Source: Anastatus disparis
Taxonomy: Eukaryota > Arthropoda > Insecta > Hymenoptera > Eupelmidae
Assembly: GCA_017163975.1 (NCBI GenBank)
Contig: JAFFSR010000249.1
Location: 7,774,001-7,838,000, forward strand
DNA: 64,000 bases
Reading direction: 5' to 3'
Shown: piece by piece, positions 36,788-48,987 of the stretch
Numbering within the stretch: the first letter of the stretch is position 1
Layout of the letters: every line of letters begins with the position of its first letter
The notes under the pieces: generated by a model
Databases searched by the model: none
Seen by the model: the letters and a program-made list of their open reading frames with translations, nothing else
Told to the model about the DNA's origin: nothing
Translations under genes and position numbers: made by a program

Positions 36788-37435
36788 ATTCAAAACAAAA
36801 ATAAAAATTCATAAATTTCTCATCCATTAGCATATTTATGGAATGAAAAATCATTTGATATTATTGATTTGAAAGCTGTCATAATTACAAAATGTTTCCA
36901 TATAAACTCCATATATGAATTTTGTTTATTATTTTCGAAACGGACAATTTATTCGCAAACACAGTTGTGTATTTTTTAATGTGAGAGAATGGTAACTATT
37001 TGAAAATTGTTTCAAAAAAGTTGCATACGAAGTTAGAACGTTTAAAAATTTATTTTTAAATCTTTGAATCCTATTTGAATTAAATTTTATTCAAATATTC
37101 TTTTATCATATTTAATGGATTTTTAATAAAATAATACATTTGTATATATGCATATGAAATATTTCATGTTCAGTGACACAGTTAAAAAATAAAAATTGAT
37201 AAAATTGAGGGAATAAGTTACAATTGGATCCCAAAATAAAAAAAATAAATTTTAGAGCTCTAAATCTTTTTTTTAATTAATGCTTTAATGAATTTTTTAT
37301 TCAAAACTATCGAACCAAAGTAAAAATTTAATAGAATCATTTTTTTCATAAATAAAATATAGGATGTAATTGAATTTTTGAAAATTACAATATGTACATT
37401 TTTTAGCTTATCTGATTGGTGAAAGGTTATTATTC

Positions 37436-38623
37436 CCCTGTTAAAAAAGTCCAGGTGGATTTCCACGTGGAAAATCCACGTGGAATTCCACGTGGATTTT
37501 CAGTCTGATTTCTCGGATTTTCAGGGTGATTTACTTGGATTTTCAGGGTGAAAATCAGGGTGGAATTCCAGGTGGATTTTCAGGGTGAAAATCAGGTTAG
37601 AATTTTAAGGGGATTTTCAGTCTGAATTACTTGGATTTTCATAGTGAAAATCCACTCTGATTTTGAGTCTGAAAATCCACTCTGATTTTCATAGTGAAAA
37701 TCCACTCTGATTTTCAGTCTGAAAATCCACCCTGATTTTCATAGTGAAAATCCACTCTGATTTTCAGTCTGAAAATCCACCCTGATTGTGGATATTTTTA
37801 AGCATTCAAAAAAATATTTTTATCAAATTAAATTTATTTATGTTTTTCATTGCAACCACAAAAATATCTCTGCTCACTTAATAGAATAGAACGTGAGAAA
37901 GTAGGCCGAATGATCGTCGTTTTAGACAAAATTAAACTGTTAGTTTATAAGCTCTAAAGTCTTTTATTCTTTTCATGCGCGTTGGCTTGCCATAAGAAAG
38001 TCAATACATAAAAAGCGTGGTAGCCCCCTAGTGGTTAGTTATTGAATATGAATATACACATGTATATAATAGTACTGATGATTAACCGTTAGGGGGATGC
38101 TCCGCTTTCTACCTATTGACTTTCTTATGGCAAGCGAACGCGCAACGAAAAGAATAAAAGACTTTAGAGCTTATAAACTAACAGTTTAATTTTGTCTAAA
38201 ACGACGATCATTCGCCCTACTTTCTCACGTTCTATTCTATTAAGTGAACAGAGATATTTTTGTGGTTGCAATGAAAAACATAAATAAATTTAATTTTATA
38301 AAAATATTTTTTTGATTGCTTAAAAATATCCACAATCAGGGTGGATTTTCAGACTGAAAATCAGAGTGGATTTTCACTATGAAAATCAGAGTGGATTTTT
38401 AGACTCAAAATCAGAGTGGATTTTCAAGTAATTCAGACTGAAAATCCCCTTAAAATTCCAACCTGATTTTCACCCTGAAAATCTACCTGGAATTCCACCC
38501 TGATTTTCACCCTGAAAATCCAAGTAAATCACCCTGAAAATCCAAGTAAATCAGACTGAAAATCCACGTGGAATTCCACGTGGATTTTCCACGTGGAAAT
38601 CCACCTGGACTTTTTTAACAGGG
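37436..38623. mobile_element. Palindromic element D (CCACGTGG/AATCCAC arms), 1188 bp
   Basis: The ends are CCCTGTTAAAAAAGTCCAGG and (inverse) CCTGGACTTTTTTAACAGGG, with TC at 37434-37435 and 38624-38625. The arms repeat words such as GAAAATCCACTCTGATTTTC and TCCACGTGGA. The core (about 37785-38340) is another inverted repeat around ATAGAATAGAACGTGAGAAAG. It is inserted in the right arm of K. Confidence 0.92.
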
Positions 38624-39530
38624 TCAATATACAAAAAAACTTAATAGGAAACTTGCCTGATTAATTTTCTCATTTTCAACGGGGAAATAACTGAAAACTT
38701 CTTAATTTGCAAAAGAGTCAGAAAAATATTCATATTATAATTGATTATAAGATCTTTTTTCTCTCCAATTTTGAAGAAAATATACGAATACATTTTTTAT
38801 CAGATATCATTTAGATAGATAGATAGATATTCATTAAATTATATTAACTGATTAAGTCGACTTAGTAAATATTTTCATGTAAAATATTGATCAACTTCAT
38901 TTTATTATAAATAATTCATGAATATACTTAAACAAGATATCTAATTTTTAAAATTCGAGTAAATATTAAAGTATAACGAAACATTAGTTCTTATTTAATT
39001 TAATAAACGTTTCATATAATATGTTAATAAATAAAATTTAATCTAAATAATATTAAGGAATTAAAACATTTACTTGTTTAATAATCATATAAATACTTTT
39101 TGAATGAAAATTAAATTAACACATAATTTAAATTGACGTAAAGTATTAATATCGACTTTCGCAGTACTAGAATCTAGAAAGTCGAAGTATACGAACTCGC
39201 AACGTTGTCTCTGTGCTCGGTCTCGACTTGCGGCAAGCAAGACGCCGACGAGTCGAAGCAAGCAACCACGCAACGCTAAAAGTTGTGCCCGATTTCGGCT
39301 GTCGGCATGGATGATGCCGACGAGTCGAAGCGATTGACTCGGCAATGCAGTCGCAGTGCTCCATTCGGATTCGCGTTACTATTCTGTACAGACGGTCGCA
39401 ATGATTGACTGCGGTATAGTCACGCATAAACCTACTACGATTTTATGTATACTTATGCTTCGAGTGTTGTTCGCATCCCTCTAATACGATCAACTTCGCA
39501 GCGCTGGATTCGGGTTTTTTTTCCAGTGTA

Positions 39531-40126
39531 TAGTTACTGACATTGCAGTTTCCTAAATTCTTAGTTATTATTCAAAATTTTCCAAAATTTTTCTATATTA
39601 TGCTTTTTATTAGTTAAAATGGAAGACTTTAATATAGAAATGTTTTAAAAAATTTTAGATTAAGAATTGAAAGTTTCAAAAACTGTAATGTCGGTATTTT
39701 ACATTCCCTTAAAACGAGACGAAAAATTTCTGGACTCGCTTATTCTTAACATATAAGATACCGAAAAATCTCTTGGATTTCGTTGGAAATGACCCCCTTG
39801 AGGACACGACCAAAGATGTCTTCAAAGACGTTTTTCAAAGACGTCTTAAAATGACATCATTATTTTCAACATAGTATTTTTTTCACTATTAACTCTAAAT
39901 TTTATAATTAATATATCATTATGAACCATTATTTACTTAATGTATATTTTTAAAAATGTATCAAATACAAAAAAAACCATTATGAAATTAGAGGGCGGGA
40001 CTCAACTATGCGGCGCCGATTGTATAACGCGCCTGTTTAAGTTCTCATGCTTACACTACTATCCTTTCTAAACACATCGGCGCTCACATGGTACTAAAGA
40101 TCTTGGCGGTATCCCAACTTACTATA
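39531..40126. other. Non-coding stretch with a short remnant of a C-type element
   Basis: CAAAGACGTCTTAAAATGACATCATTATTTTCAACA near 39836-39870 (shown here only by its ends, CAAAGACGTCTT and TTTTCAACA) resembles one end of element C. The stretch ends in the first copy of the SINE target duplication. No gene seen. Confidence 0.45.
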
Positions 40127-40488
40127 AGAGCGCGGTGGCGTAATGGATAGAGCTCTTGCCTTCAACGTGGAGGGCATGGGTTCGAATCCTGGCCAGGTAC
40201 CTCTAACTTTTTTTTCGAAAGAAAATTAGTGTATGTGCCATTTATATCGCGACTCTTTAAAAAATCCGACCTCATTGGGTATCGGTTAATTGTTGGTTAT
40301 AAAAGTGGCTGACCATCCATCGGTAGTCAAAGTTTTCGGTATGGTGGGTCTGACAGTCCTAGCCTGATATAATGTGTTAAACAGATACCGGGCGGGGGAC
40401 TCCCTCGACTTCACCATATAAAAAGGTTAATCATATAGAGGACAATATCCTTTATATATTAATCTTTTCAAAAAAAAAAAAAAAAAAA
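40127..40488 (+). mobile_element. tRNA-derived SINE, complete, with 16-bp target duplication
   Basis: ATCCCAACTTACTATA occurs at 40111-40126 and again at 40488-40503. Between them lies a tRNA-like head with A box TGGCGTAATGGATAGAGC and B box GGGTTCGAATCC (about 40135-40203), a unique body of about 240 bp, and a poly(A) tail (about 40470-40488). Pol III would transcribe it and a LINE would supply the reverse transcriptase. The second copy is at 46621. The head does not fold into a clean tRNA, so it is not a tRNA gene. Confidence 0.92.
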
Positions 40489-40503
40489 TCCCAACTTACT
40501 ATA

Positions 40504-41308
40504 GCATATTGAGTATTTCCCGAGGATATACTTTTTCTTTATATATCTCCGGAGACATAAGCTGACAGGAAATATACTTTAGTACAAAATATCAGAAATA
40601 AAATATAGCGACGCTGCGAGCAGATTTATGAAGAGACCTCTATACCCATTTGACTAGCCTACTATAGCATAAATATATAGCTTACAACAGCATAAATATA
40701 TATTTTTGTAATAGTATGTCGTATTCGGTATAATACCCATGGAGCTAGCTAAATGGGTATTGGGATGTCATACCGCCCTGCTCATAGTAAGAGTATATTC
40801 AATTAGCAATACACTATACAATGGAATATACAACTTTAAAATACTCAATAGTATCGAATATTATTGCATACGCTTCACTACATGGAAAAATCGGAGTACC
40901 ATAAAACCTTATACTAAAATCAAAAAGTCAGTCAAATTACTATTCCAGTAGTGTTTTTAACGGTCTCAGTACGTATATTACATCTACTTGTCTAAGTATC
41001 TTTAAAATAAGGGATACGTAGTAAATTTACAAATACCGTTACTTGTTTAAAACTTACTATAGTACCTGTTTTTCGTACACTATCTAAAATATCCAAAAAA
41101 CGCGGGATATAGTCGCAATTACGCATTCCTGTTTTTTAAACTAAAAATTTAGTTCAAATAAACTTTTGATATGACTGATTTTGTGAATAAAATTTTAGAA
41201 AATTAGGAGTTAAGCCAATTAAGCAGTTTATTTAAGTATATCTATATATTATTATATATTATTATTACATTAATTTAATTTCTTGCAGTAAAAAAAGAGA
41301 TTATATTA
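40504..41308. other. AT-rich non-coding stretch
   Basis: Nothing recognisable. A 70-codon ORF at 40739-40951 has no features that support it. Confidence 0.5.
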
Positions 41309-42546
41309 CCCTACTGAAAAAATCCACCTGGATTTCCACGTGGATTACCTATGTAGAAATCCATATGGATTTTGGATGGATCCCATGTGGGTTCGCATAG
41401 GAATCACCCACGTGGATTACCCACGTAGATTTCCACGTAAAAAATCCATGTGGATTTTATGAAAGCCATGTTGATTTTATAAAACCCTCGTGGACTGTTA
41501 AAGAATCCATATGGGTTTTCTGAAATCTATGTAGACTTTCAAGGAACCCGCATGGATTTTATAAAATCTATGTTAATTTTATGTACTCCTCGTGGATTTT
41601 TAAAAAATCCATATGAATTTTATGAAATCCATGTGGATTTTTAGGTAATCTACGTAGATTTCTTTACTTGAATATCCACGTAAATTTGAATGAAAATCTG
41701 TGTTAATTTTATGTACTCCTCGTGAATTTTTAGGTAATCTACATAGATTTTTTACTTGAATATCCACGTGGATTTAAATGAAAATCTACGTAAAAATACA
41801 CGTGGATATTTTGAATAGGAAATAACTCAATATTTATTTCGCATTCAAAGTAAAAACCAAAAACGAGGTAAACCTCGTAGTTTGAAGATTTTTCTTTGAA
41901 ATTTGTATGAGGGATCACAAAACTTAGAAAAACGCCACCTATAGATTCAAAATAGAATCGATGTAATCAATCATCAATTCGACAGTAAGTCACAAGGTGG
42001 CGTTCCTCTAAGTTTTGTAATCCATCATATGAATTTCGAAGTCGCAGATATATATGACCAGAATACTCTCAGTTGAATCGTAGAAGCTTTCTGATCTTCA
42101 AAGAGCTGAAATTACGAAGTTTACGTTGTTTTTGGTTTTTACTTTAAATGCGAAATAAATATCGTGTTATTTCCTATTCAAAATATCCATGTAGATTTCC
42201 ACGCGAATTTTCATTTGAATTCACGTGGATATCCATTAAATAATTTACGTTAATTATCTAAATATCCACATGGATTTCACAAAATCTAGATGGGTTTCTT
42301 AAAAATCCATGCGGGTTCCTTGAAAATCCACATAGATTTCATAAAATCCATATGGATTCTTTAACAGTCCACAACAGTTTTATAAAATCAATATAGCTTT
42401 CATAAAATCTACATGGATTTTTTTACGTGGAAATCCATGAAGGTAATCCGCGTGGATTCCTATACGAATTCACATAGAATCCATGTGAAATCCACGTGGA
42501 TTTCCACATGAGTAATCCACGTGGAAATCCAGGTAGATGTTTTCAA

Positions 42547-43242
42547 CAGGGCCGGTCTAACACTACCTGGGGCCCGGGGCTACAAAATCATGGGGGCCCA
42601 TCATGATCATGAAATAAGGGTGCTATTTCATTATAAATTACGAAAAATGGGCATTTCTTCATATAGAATTTTATAATTTTTTATATGTATATATAATAAT
42701 TTTTTTAATTCCTATTAATAATTTACAAAAAAATTATTGCTTACATAAAGAAAAGTAAATACAAAATTATAAAAGATATAAAAAAAAGTACGAAGTTATT
42801 AGATCAATACTTTAAATTTTTTATACTTTATGATTTAGGATATGTAAAATACATTTCAATGATTATTGAAAGTGTAGAATTATAAATATAGTATTTATTG
42901 TTACTTTATTAATTTTATAAAATAATTATGAAATATAATATTCTTATTTTTATAAAAAAATAATAAAAAATGAATTCAAAGAATTATAAAATAATTAAAA
43001 GAATTGATAACTTTGAATATAGAAATAAATATTTTAATTTAATATTAAAATTATTTTCTAAACAAAAAAGTTTCCATATTTTTAATAAATGTGATGATAA
43101 GTAGATTACAATTATAAAATATAAAATTCATTATACCGATATCTTAATAAGTGAAGAAATACATGTAAAGCTAGGACACTTAACATTGAAAAAAATTCGA
43201 GTTTTTTCTAGTATTATTAAAAAAATCCTATTATTGTGTAAT

Positions 43243-43296
<54 letters not shown>

Positions 43297-44155
43297 TCAG
43301 CTTAGAAATAATTTTGATGATGTTTATAAAAAATAATAAAAATAATAAGAAAACAATACTTTGATTAAGATTAAATATTTATCATAATTAAATTTTTTAT
43401 TTCACAAAGAATAAAAAGATTATTTTTTTTTAAATATCAAAATTGTTTCAGCGGTGCCCCTGAATCAGTGGGGTCCGGGGCTTCAGCCCCCCCTAGCCCC
43501 CCCGTTAGGGTGAAATCAGATGGAGCGGAAAATAGACGACGGAACGTCACAAAACATTCATTCCGTCGCCTTGTTTTCCGTCAAATTTTTTCCCTATATT
43601 CACATGGCGCGGAATGTAGCTGAAAAATTGTTAAAAATAGCATACAAATGTATCCGCGAATTTTAAATTAACAACAAAAATGTTAAAAAAGTTGGAAATA
43701 ATCACCTATTGTTATTGTAATGAGATTCTTTTTTTATAAAAATAAAATATAGTTTGTTATTATAACCAAATATTTCAATTAACATCATTATTTTTTAATT
43801 ATAAAATTGCTAATCAACGTCACAGAACTTCTATTCCGCTCCATGTGAATATAGGGAAACAAATTTGACGGGATAATAGAAGCGTCACAGACTTTTTGAA
43901 ATTGTTTAAACAAATAGTTAACCAAAATAGAATTTAAAAGTTTGATTGAAATTAAAAGTACAGCTATGGAAAGCAAATTAAAAATATTTCGTGAGGTTAT
44001 TGAAGCACTAATAATTTTTTTAAACAAAAAAATTGATGTCGTCGATTACGTCGTCTTTACTCCGTTGGCGGAATACAAAGATGCGGAATTGAGGTTCTGT
44101 GACGTTCCGTCGCCTATTTTCCGCTCCATCTGATTTCACCCTTAGTCAGGGCCTG
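42547..44155. mobile_element. hAT-type MITE with 8-bp target duplication, inside E
   Basis: It begins CAGGGCCGGTCTAACACTAC and ends with a degenerate inverse (GTTAGTCAGGGCCTG, itself split by a further insertion). GTTTTCAA is duplicated at 42539-42546 and 44156-44163. GGGGCCCGGGGCTAC near the left end and GGGGTCCGGGGCTTC near the right are typical of such MITEs. An (AAT)n run lies at about 43244-43296. No transposase. Confidence 0.9.
43508..44141. mobile_element. Harbinger/Tourist-type MITE with TTA duplication, inside the hAT MITE
   Basis: The ends GGGTGAAATCAGATGGAGCG and its exact inverse are flanked by TTA at 43505-43507 and 44142-44144. A 3-bp TTA/TWA duplication with GGG ends fits PIF/Harbinger. 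A second inner inverted pair (TTCCCTATATTCACATG.. near 43588 and CATGTGAATATAGGGAA near 43842) makes it a double palindrome. The 634 bp are non-coding. Confidence 0.9.
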
Positions 44156-44256
44156 GTTTTCAATAGGGTAGAATCAAGAAAAGAAAAAAAATTTAATTTA
44201 ATCTTAGCCGATCTTATATTACCATGTACAGTGATTTAGTTTCTAAAATTTTGTGA

Positions 44257-46575
44257 TTGCTCTTTATTTCATATTGATTACTGAAAAAGAATGAGTCGTA
44301 AGAATAAATAAATATAAATACTGTAGAAAATAAATACTGTAGAAAATAAATACTGTACATAAAAATAAAAGTACTTATAGTAATATCTGAATTTCTAGTA
44401 CTTAGTACATTAGTGAGTGTTTTATCACCGATTATAGTAACTTTTGTTGGATGGTTAGTAGCCATCATAGGAAAATCTAGTAATTTTTATTTCAAGCTAT
44501 AAAGCGATCATGAAATAAATCAATAAACGGTTGAAAACATCTTGATAAATTTTATTCTTATATCTTCTTTTTCATCAAAGCATAAGATAAATTTGTTTAT
44601 CGATGTATTATAAGGATGGTCTTATAAATATATATTTTAATTTAATTCATATTTAATTTGCTCTTTATTTCATATTGATTACTGAAAAAGAATAAGTCGT
44701 AAGAATAAATAAATATAAATACTGTAGAAAATAAATACTGTACATAAAAATAAAAGTACTTATAGTAATATCTGAATTTCTAGTACTTAGTACATTAGTG
44801 AGTGTTTTATCACCGATTATAGTAACTTTTGTTGGATGGTTAGTAGCCATCATAGGAAAATCTCGTAATTTTTATTTCAAGCTATAAAGCGATCATGAAA
44901 TAAATCAATAAACGGCTGAAAACACCTTGATAAATTTTATTTTTATATCTTCTTTTTTATCAAAGCATAAGATAAATTTGTTTATCGATGTATTATAAGA
45001 ATGGTCTTATAAATATATATTTTAATTTAATTCATATTTAATTTGCTCTTTATTTCATATTGATTACTGAAAAAGAATGAGTCGTAAGAATAAATAAATA
45101 TAAATACTGTATAAAATAAATACTGTACATAAAAATAAAAATACTTATAGTAGTATCTGAATTTCTAGTACTTAGTACATTAGCGAATATGTTATCACCG
45201 ATTATAGTAACTTTTGTAGGATGGTTAGTAGCCATCATAGAAAAATCTCGTAATTTTTATTTCAAGCTATAAAACGATTATGAAATAAATCAATAAACGG
45301 CTGAAAACACCTTGATAAATTTTATTTTTATATCTTCTTTTTTATCAAAGCATAAGATAAATTTGTTTATCGATGTATTATATGAATGGTCTTATAAATA
45401 TATATTTTAATTTAATTCATATTTAATTTGCTCTTTATTTCATATTGATTACTGAAAAAGAATGAGTCGTAAGAATAAATAAATATAAATACTGTATAAA
45501 ATAAATACTGTACATAAAAATAAAAGTGCTTATAATAATATCTGAATTTCTAGTACTTAGTACATTAGTGAGTATTTTATCACCGATTATAGTAACTTTT
45601 GTAGGATGGTTAGTAGCCATCATAGGAAAATCTCGTAATTTTTATTTCAAGCTATAAAGCGATCATGAAATAAATCAATAAACGGCTGAAAACACCTTGA
45701 TAAATTTTATTTTTATATCTTCTTTTTTATCAAAGCATAAGATAAATTTGTTTATCGATGTATTATAAGAATGGTCTTATAAATATATATTTTAATTTAA
45801 TTCATATTTAATTTGCTCTTTATTTCATATTGATTACTGAAAAAGAATGAGTCGTAAGAATAAATAAATATAAATACTGTATAAAATAAATACTGTACAT
45901 AAAAATAAAAATACTTATAGTAGTATCTGAATTTCTAGTACTTAGTACATTAGCGAATATGTTATCACCGATTATAGTAACTTTTGTAGGATGGTTAGTA
46001 GCCATCATAGAAAAATCTCGTAATTTTTATTTCAAGCTATAAAACGATTATGAAATAAATCAATAAACGGCTGAAAACACCTTGATAAATTTTATTTTTA
46101 TATCTTCTTTTTTATCAAAGCATAAGATAAATTTGTTTATCGATGTATTATAAGAATGGTCTTATAAATATATATTTTAATTTAATTCATATTTAATTTG
46201 CTCTTTATTTCATATTGATTACTGAAAAAGAATGAGTCGTAAGAATAAATAAATATAAATACTGTATAAAATAAATACTGTACATAAAAATAAAAATACT
46301 TATAGTAGTATCTGAATTTCTAGTACTTAGTACATTAGCGAGTATGTTATCACCGATTATAGTAACTTTTGTAGGATGGTTAGTAGCCATCATAGAAAAA
46401 TCTCGTAATTTTTATTTCAAGCTATAAAGCGATCATGAAATAAATCAATAAACGGTTGAAAACATACCTTGATAAATTTTATTTTTATATCTTATTTTTT
46501 ATCAAAGCATAGGATAAATTTGTTTATCGATGTATTATAAGAATGGTCTTATACATATATATTTTAATTTAATTT
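44257..46575. repeat. Satellite array: six 385-bp monomers
   Basis: Landmarks recur exactly every 385 bp, for example the methionine codons of a 62-codon minus-strand frame ending at 44468, 44853, 45238, 45623, 46008 and 46393. Each monomer begins near GCTCTTTATTTCATATTGAT. The first monomer has a 17-bp internal duplication of ACTGTAGAAAATAAAT. Monomers 3 and 5 encode identical peptides, which hints at a two-monomer higher-order unit. The frame is open in all six but looks like a by-product of low divergence. Confidence 0.95.
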
Positions 46576-46620
46576 TTATTTATAAATTATTTATTTATAT
46601 TTTAATGTAATTTATACAAG

Positions 46621-46728
46621 AGAGCCCGGTGGCGTAACGGATAGAGCTCTTGCCTTCAACGCGATGGGCAGGGGTTCAATCCTGGCCAGGTACCTCTGAC
46701 TTTTTTTTCAAAAGAAAAATTAGTGTAT
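46621..46728 (+). mobile_element. Second SINE copy (5' part), split by element G
   Basis: AGAGCCCGGTGGCGTAACGG and the B box GGGGTTCAATCCTG match the SINE at 40127, including the following run of T and AAAGAAAAATTAGTGTAT. The body resumes after element G as GTGCTAATAATATCGCG (50184 on), where the intact SINE has GTGCCATTTATATCGCG. Homology fades soon after. Confidence 0.85.
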
Positions 46729-48267
46729 CCCCAGCGGAAAAAATAAACGAAAGTAATTGAAAATTTCTGAAAGAAACTGAAAGAAACTGAAAGAAACGGA
46801 AAGTTCTTGTGAAAATTGGGACGAAACAATTGGTACATTTTAAACTGTTTCAGAAATTTTCGGAAGTTTTCTGAATATCTCATTTTATATCATTTTCTAA
46901 GTGGATATAGAAAAATCAGCTGTCATAATCATTTTGGCTCATTTTATTTTTTTTTAATTTATTTTAATTTTTTTAGTTTCATTCTTTTGGTTTCAGTTTC
47001 TTTCTATTCGTTTTCATTTCTCTCGTTTTCTTTCATTTAATTTCAGTTTGTTTCATTTTATTTCATTTTTCCTTAAACCAATTCAGTTTTTTTCTGAATA
47101 TTTCCAAAACTCTTGTAATTAATCAGATTATTTCATTTTAAATTTGGAAATAAGTAATGAATTGTGAAAACTGAAACAAAATGAAACATACGGAAAATTT
47201 TTGTAAAATTATAAAATAATTGGAACATTTTGAATTTGTTTTAAAATTATTACAAGTTTTCGGTATTTTTCATTTTATTCAATGTTAAAAGTAAATATGG
47301 AAAAAATTAGATTTCATACAAATTCCGATTTTTTCAGTTTGTCTCTATCTGTTTCGGTTTTATTACAAAGTTTTATTACACAGCAAATTCTAACTTTATT
47401 TAAAAGAGGGGGTTAAAGTTTTCAGATATGCTATTGTGGACGTTAAAAAACATAAATTTAAGTTAAAAAACAAAAATTTCATTTTTTATGTATGTATAAA
47501 CAAAACTTTATTTGTAAAATTAATTTATAATAAAAATAATTTTCTAGATCATAGTTTTGTGATATGTTTGTTTAACAAAAAAATGTCTGTTGAAATAGTT
47601 GAGTATTAACGATTTCCCAGTCTACAATTTCAAGCTCGATTCCTTTTTTAAGTGGGCTCAAAATCGAGTTTTTAGCTTGAAATTTTTGATTAAGTCGAAT
47701 TTCAAATACTGAAATATTAAATTATTTAACAGGTTAAGTACACTGAGAGAAAATTCATGCCAATAGAGCATGTAGTCTACGTATCCAAAGTTAGTAAGTA
47801 ATATCCTATGCTTTAATAACAGCGCCATCTACTCTTACGAGGTTTGTGCTATCCAAAAACTGTTTGTTTACATGCTTTAGTAGCTCCCCACTCTAATATC
47901 CTTCGATAGCTAGCGCTGTATCCTCTCATGGGACGTGAAGGAAGTAAACGTGGCTTGTCCACTATTCTTTCTTTACTGCTAACTATGGCATTCTTCTATT
48001 GCTCAAGTCGCCTCCTCTTTTGGGTGGCGACGCGAGCAAACACGGCTGGTCTATATCCAAAATCATGTTGCAAATTTCGTTAACGTATTTTCGTAGCGTG
48101 AATCTTTTATTTCTTTTCTTTTCTTTTTTTATGAAGGGAGATACGTTATAAATATAACCTGTTAAACTTTTTAACTTTAAATAATTAATTTTTAATTTAA
48201 AATTTAATTATTTTAAACCGCTGGGGGGCAGATGAGCATGTACGATTTTACGCCAGAGATATTTCGA

Positions 48268-48343
48268 AGTAACGTTGGTCTAGTGCGTAACGTTCACGCT
48301 TTTCCTTTTGAGTACGCGAGTTCAATTCTCGGCTAGGGTCTTT
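48268..48343 (+). other. tRNA-like segment (one of an inverted pair)
   Basis: GTTGGTCTAGTGCGTAAC resembles a pol III A box and D arm, and GCGAGTTCAATTCTCGG a B box and T arm with a good stem. A TTTTTTT terminator follows. The acceptor stem does not pair, so this is a tRNA relic, perhaps the head of a SINE. Its inverted partner is at about 48912-48987. Confidence 0.65.
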
Positions 48344-48911
48344 TTTTTAATTTTTTTTTTATTATTTCGATAGTTTTTATTGCTTTTTTTTATTTATATT
48401 TTTTTTATTTTCTATTTTTTTATTAATTTTAAAATCTATTTTTTCACAAGTTACTTAAAATATGCTCGTTTTTTTTATTAATATTTTTAAATAAATTATT
48501 TCATATGGGAAATAATTTAAAATATTAATAAATAAATAATAGTGATATTTACAATACTATAGTTCAGTTTTGTCTTTATAAACATATTTCAATATACAAT
48601 ATATATTATAACATAAATAATAATAACTCAGTTTTATTTATTTATTGTAATTTATTGTAAATTTTATAAACTAAATTATAAATAAATTAAACTATACTAT
48701 TATAAAATAAACATCACTATTATTTATTTATCAATATTTGTAATTACTACCTATAAAGAATAATTTATTTTTAAAAATTTCCATTGAAAAAACAAGCGTA
48801 CTTGTGAAAAATTAAATTTTAAAATTATTAAAAAAATACAAAATCTAAAAAAAAATAAATATAAAAAGGAATAAAAAATATTAAAACAATAAAAAAAAAA
48901 TTTTTTAAAAA

Positions 48912-48987
48912 GTGACCCTAGCCAAGAGTTGAACTCGCGTACTCAAAAGGAAAAGCGTGAACGTTAGGCACCAGACCAACGCTACTC
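48912..48987 (-). other. tRNA-like segment, inverted partner
   Basis: Minus-strand copy of the segment at 48268-48343, with GTTGGTCTGGTGCCTAAC and GAGTTCAACTCTTGG. It lies in the opposite arm of the foldback element and likewise runs into a T-rich stretch. Confidence 0.65.

Larger units (their letters stand above)
26990..39528. mobile_element. Foldback element K (about 3.6 kb without its insertions)
   Basis: The ends CACTGAAAAAAAACCCGAAT and (inverse) CACTGGAAAAAAAACCCGAA have TA, possibly TATA, on both sides. The left arm runs 26990 to about 28640. The right arm restarts near 28920, is cut by the copia element at 29027-36787, continues at 36793 and is cut again by element D at 37436-38623. 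The centre is near 28780. Each arm has a GC-richer block (27000-27360; 39160-39520) with two copies of TCGACTCGTCGGC. The short ORFs there are mirror images on both arms and not credible genes. Confidence 0.85.
41309..44168. mobile_element. Palindromic element E (CCACGTGG/ATCCACGTGGAT arms), split by nested elements
   Basis: The left end is CCCTACTGAAAAAATCCACC. The right end is cut by a hAT MITE, so TTTTCAATAGGG sits beyond it at 44157-44168. TA flanks both ends (41307-41308, 44169-44170). The arms repeat ATCCACGTGGATT-like words. The core, about 41850-42165, contains ACGAGGTAAACCTCGTAG and CACAAGGTGGCG and matches the core of element C. Without the insertion it is about 1.24 kb. Confidence 0.9.

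Noticed and set aside
26990..39528. A single 12.5 kb autonomous transposon
   Set aside because: The large size comes from a copia element and element D inserted in one arm; without them the inverted repeat closes on itself at about 3.6 kb with no transposase.
40131..40205. A functional tRNA gene
   Set aside because: A and B boxes are present, but anticodon and acceptor stems do not fold cleanly, and the segment is the head of a SINE with body, tail and target duplication.
44214..46393. A tandem family of short secreted or membrane peptides
   Set aside because: The frame recurs because the 385-bp satellite monomers are similar; no start context, splice or domain evidence supports translation.
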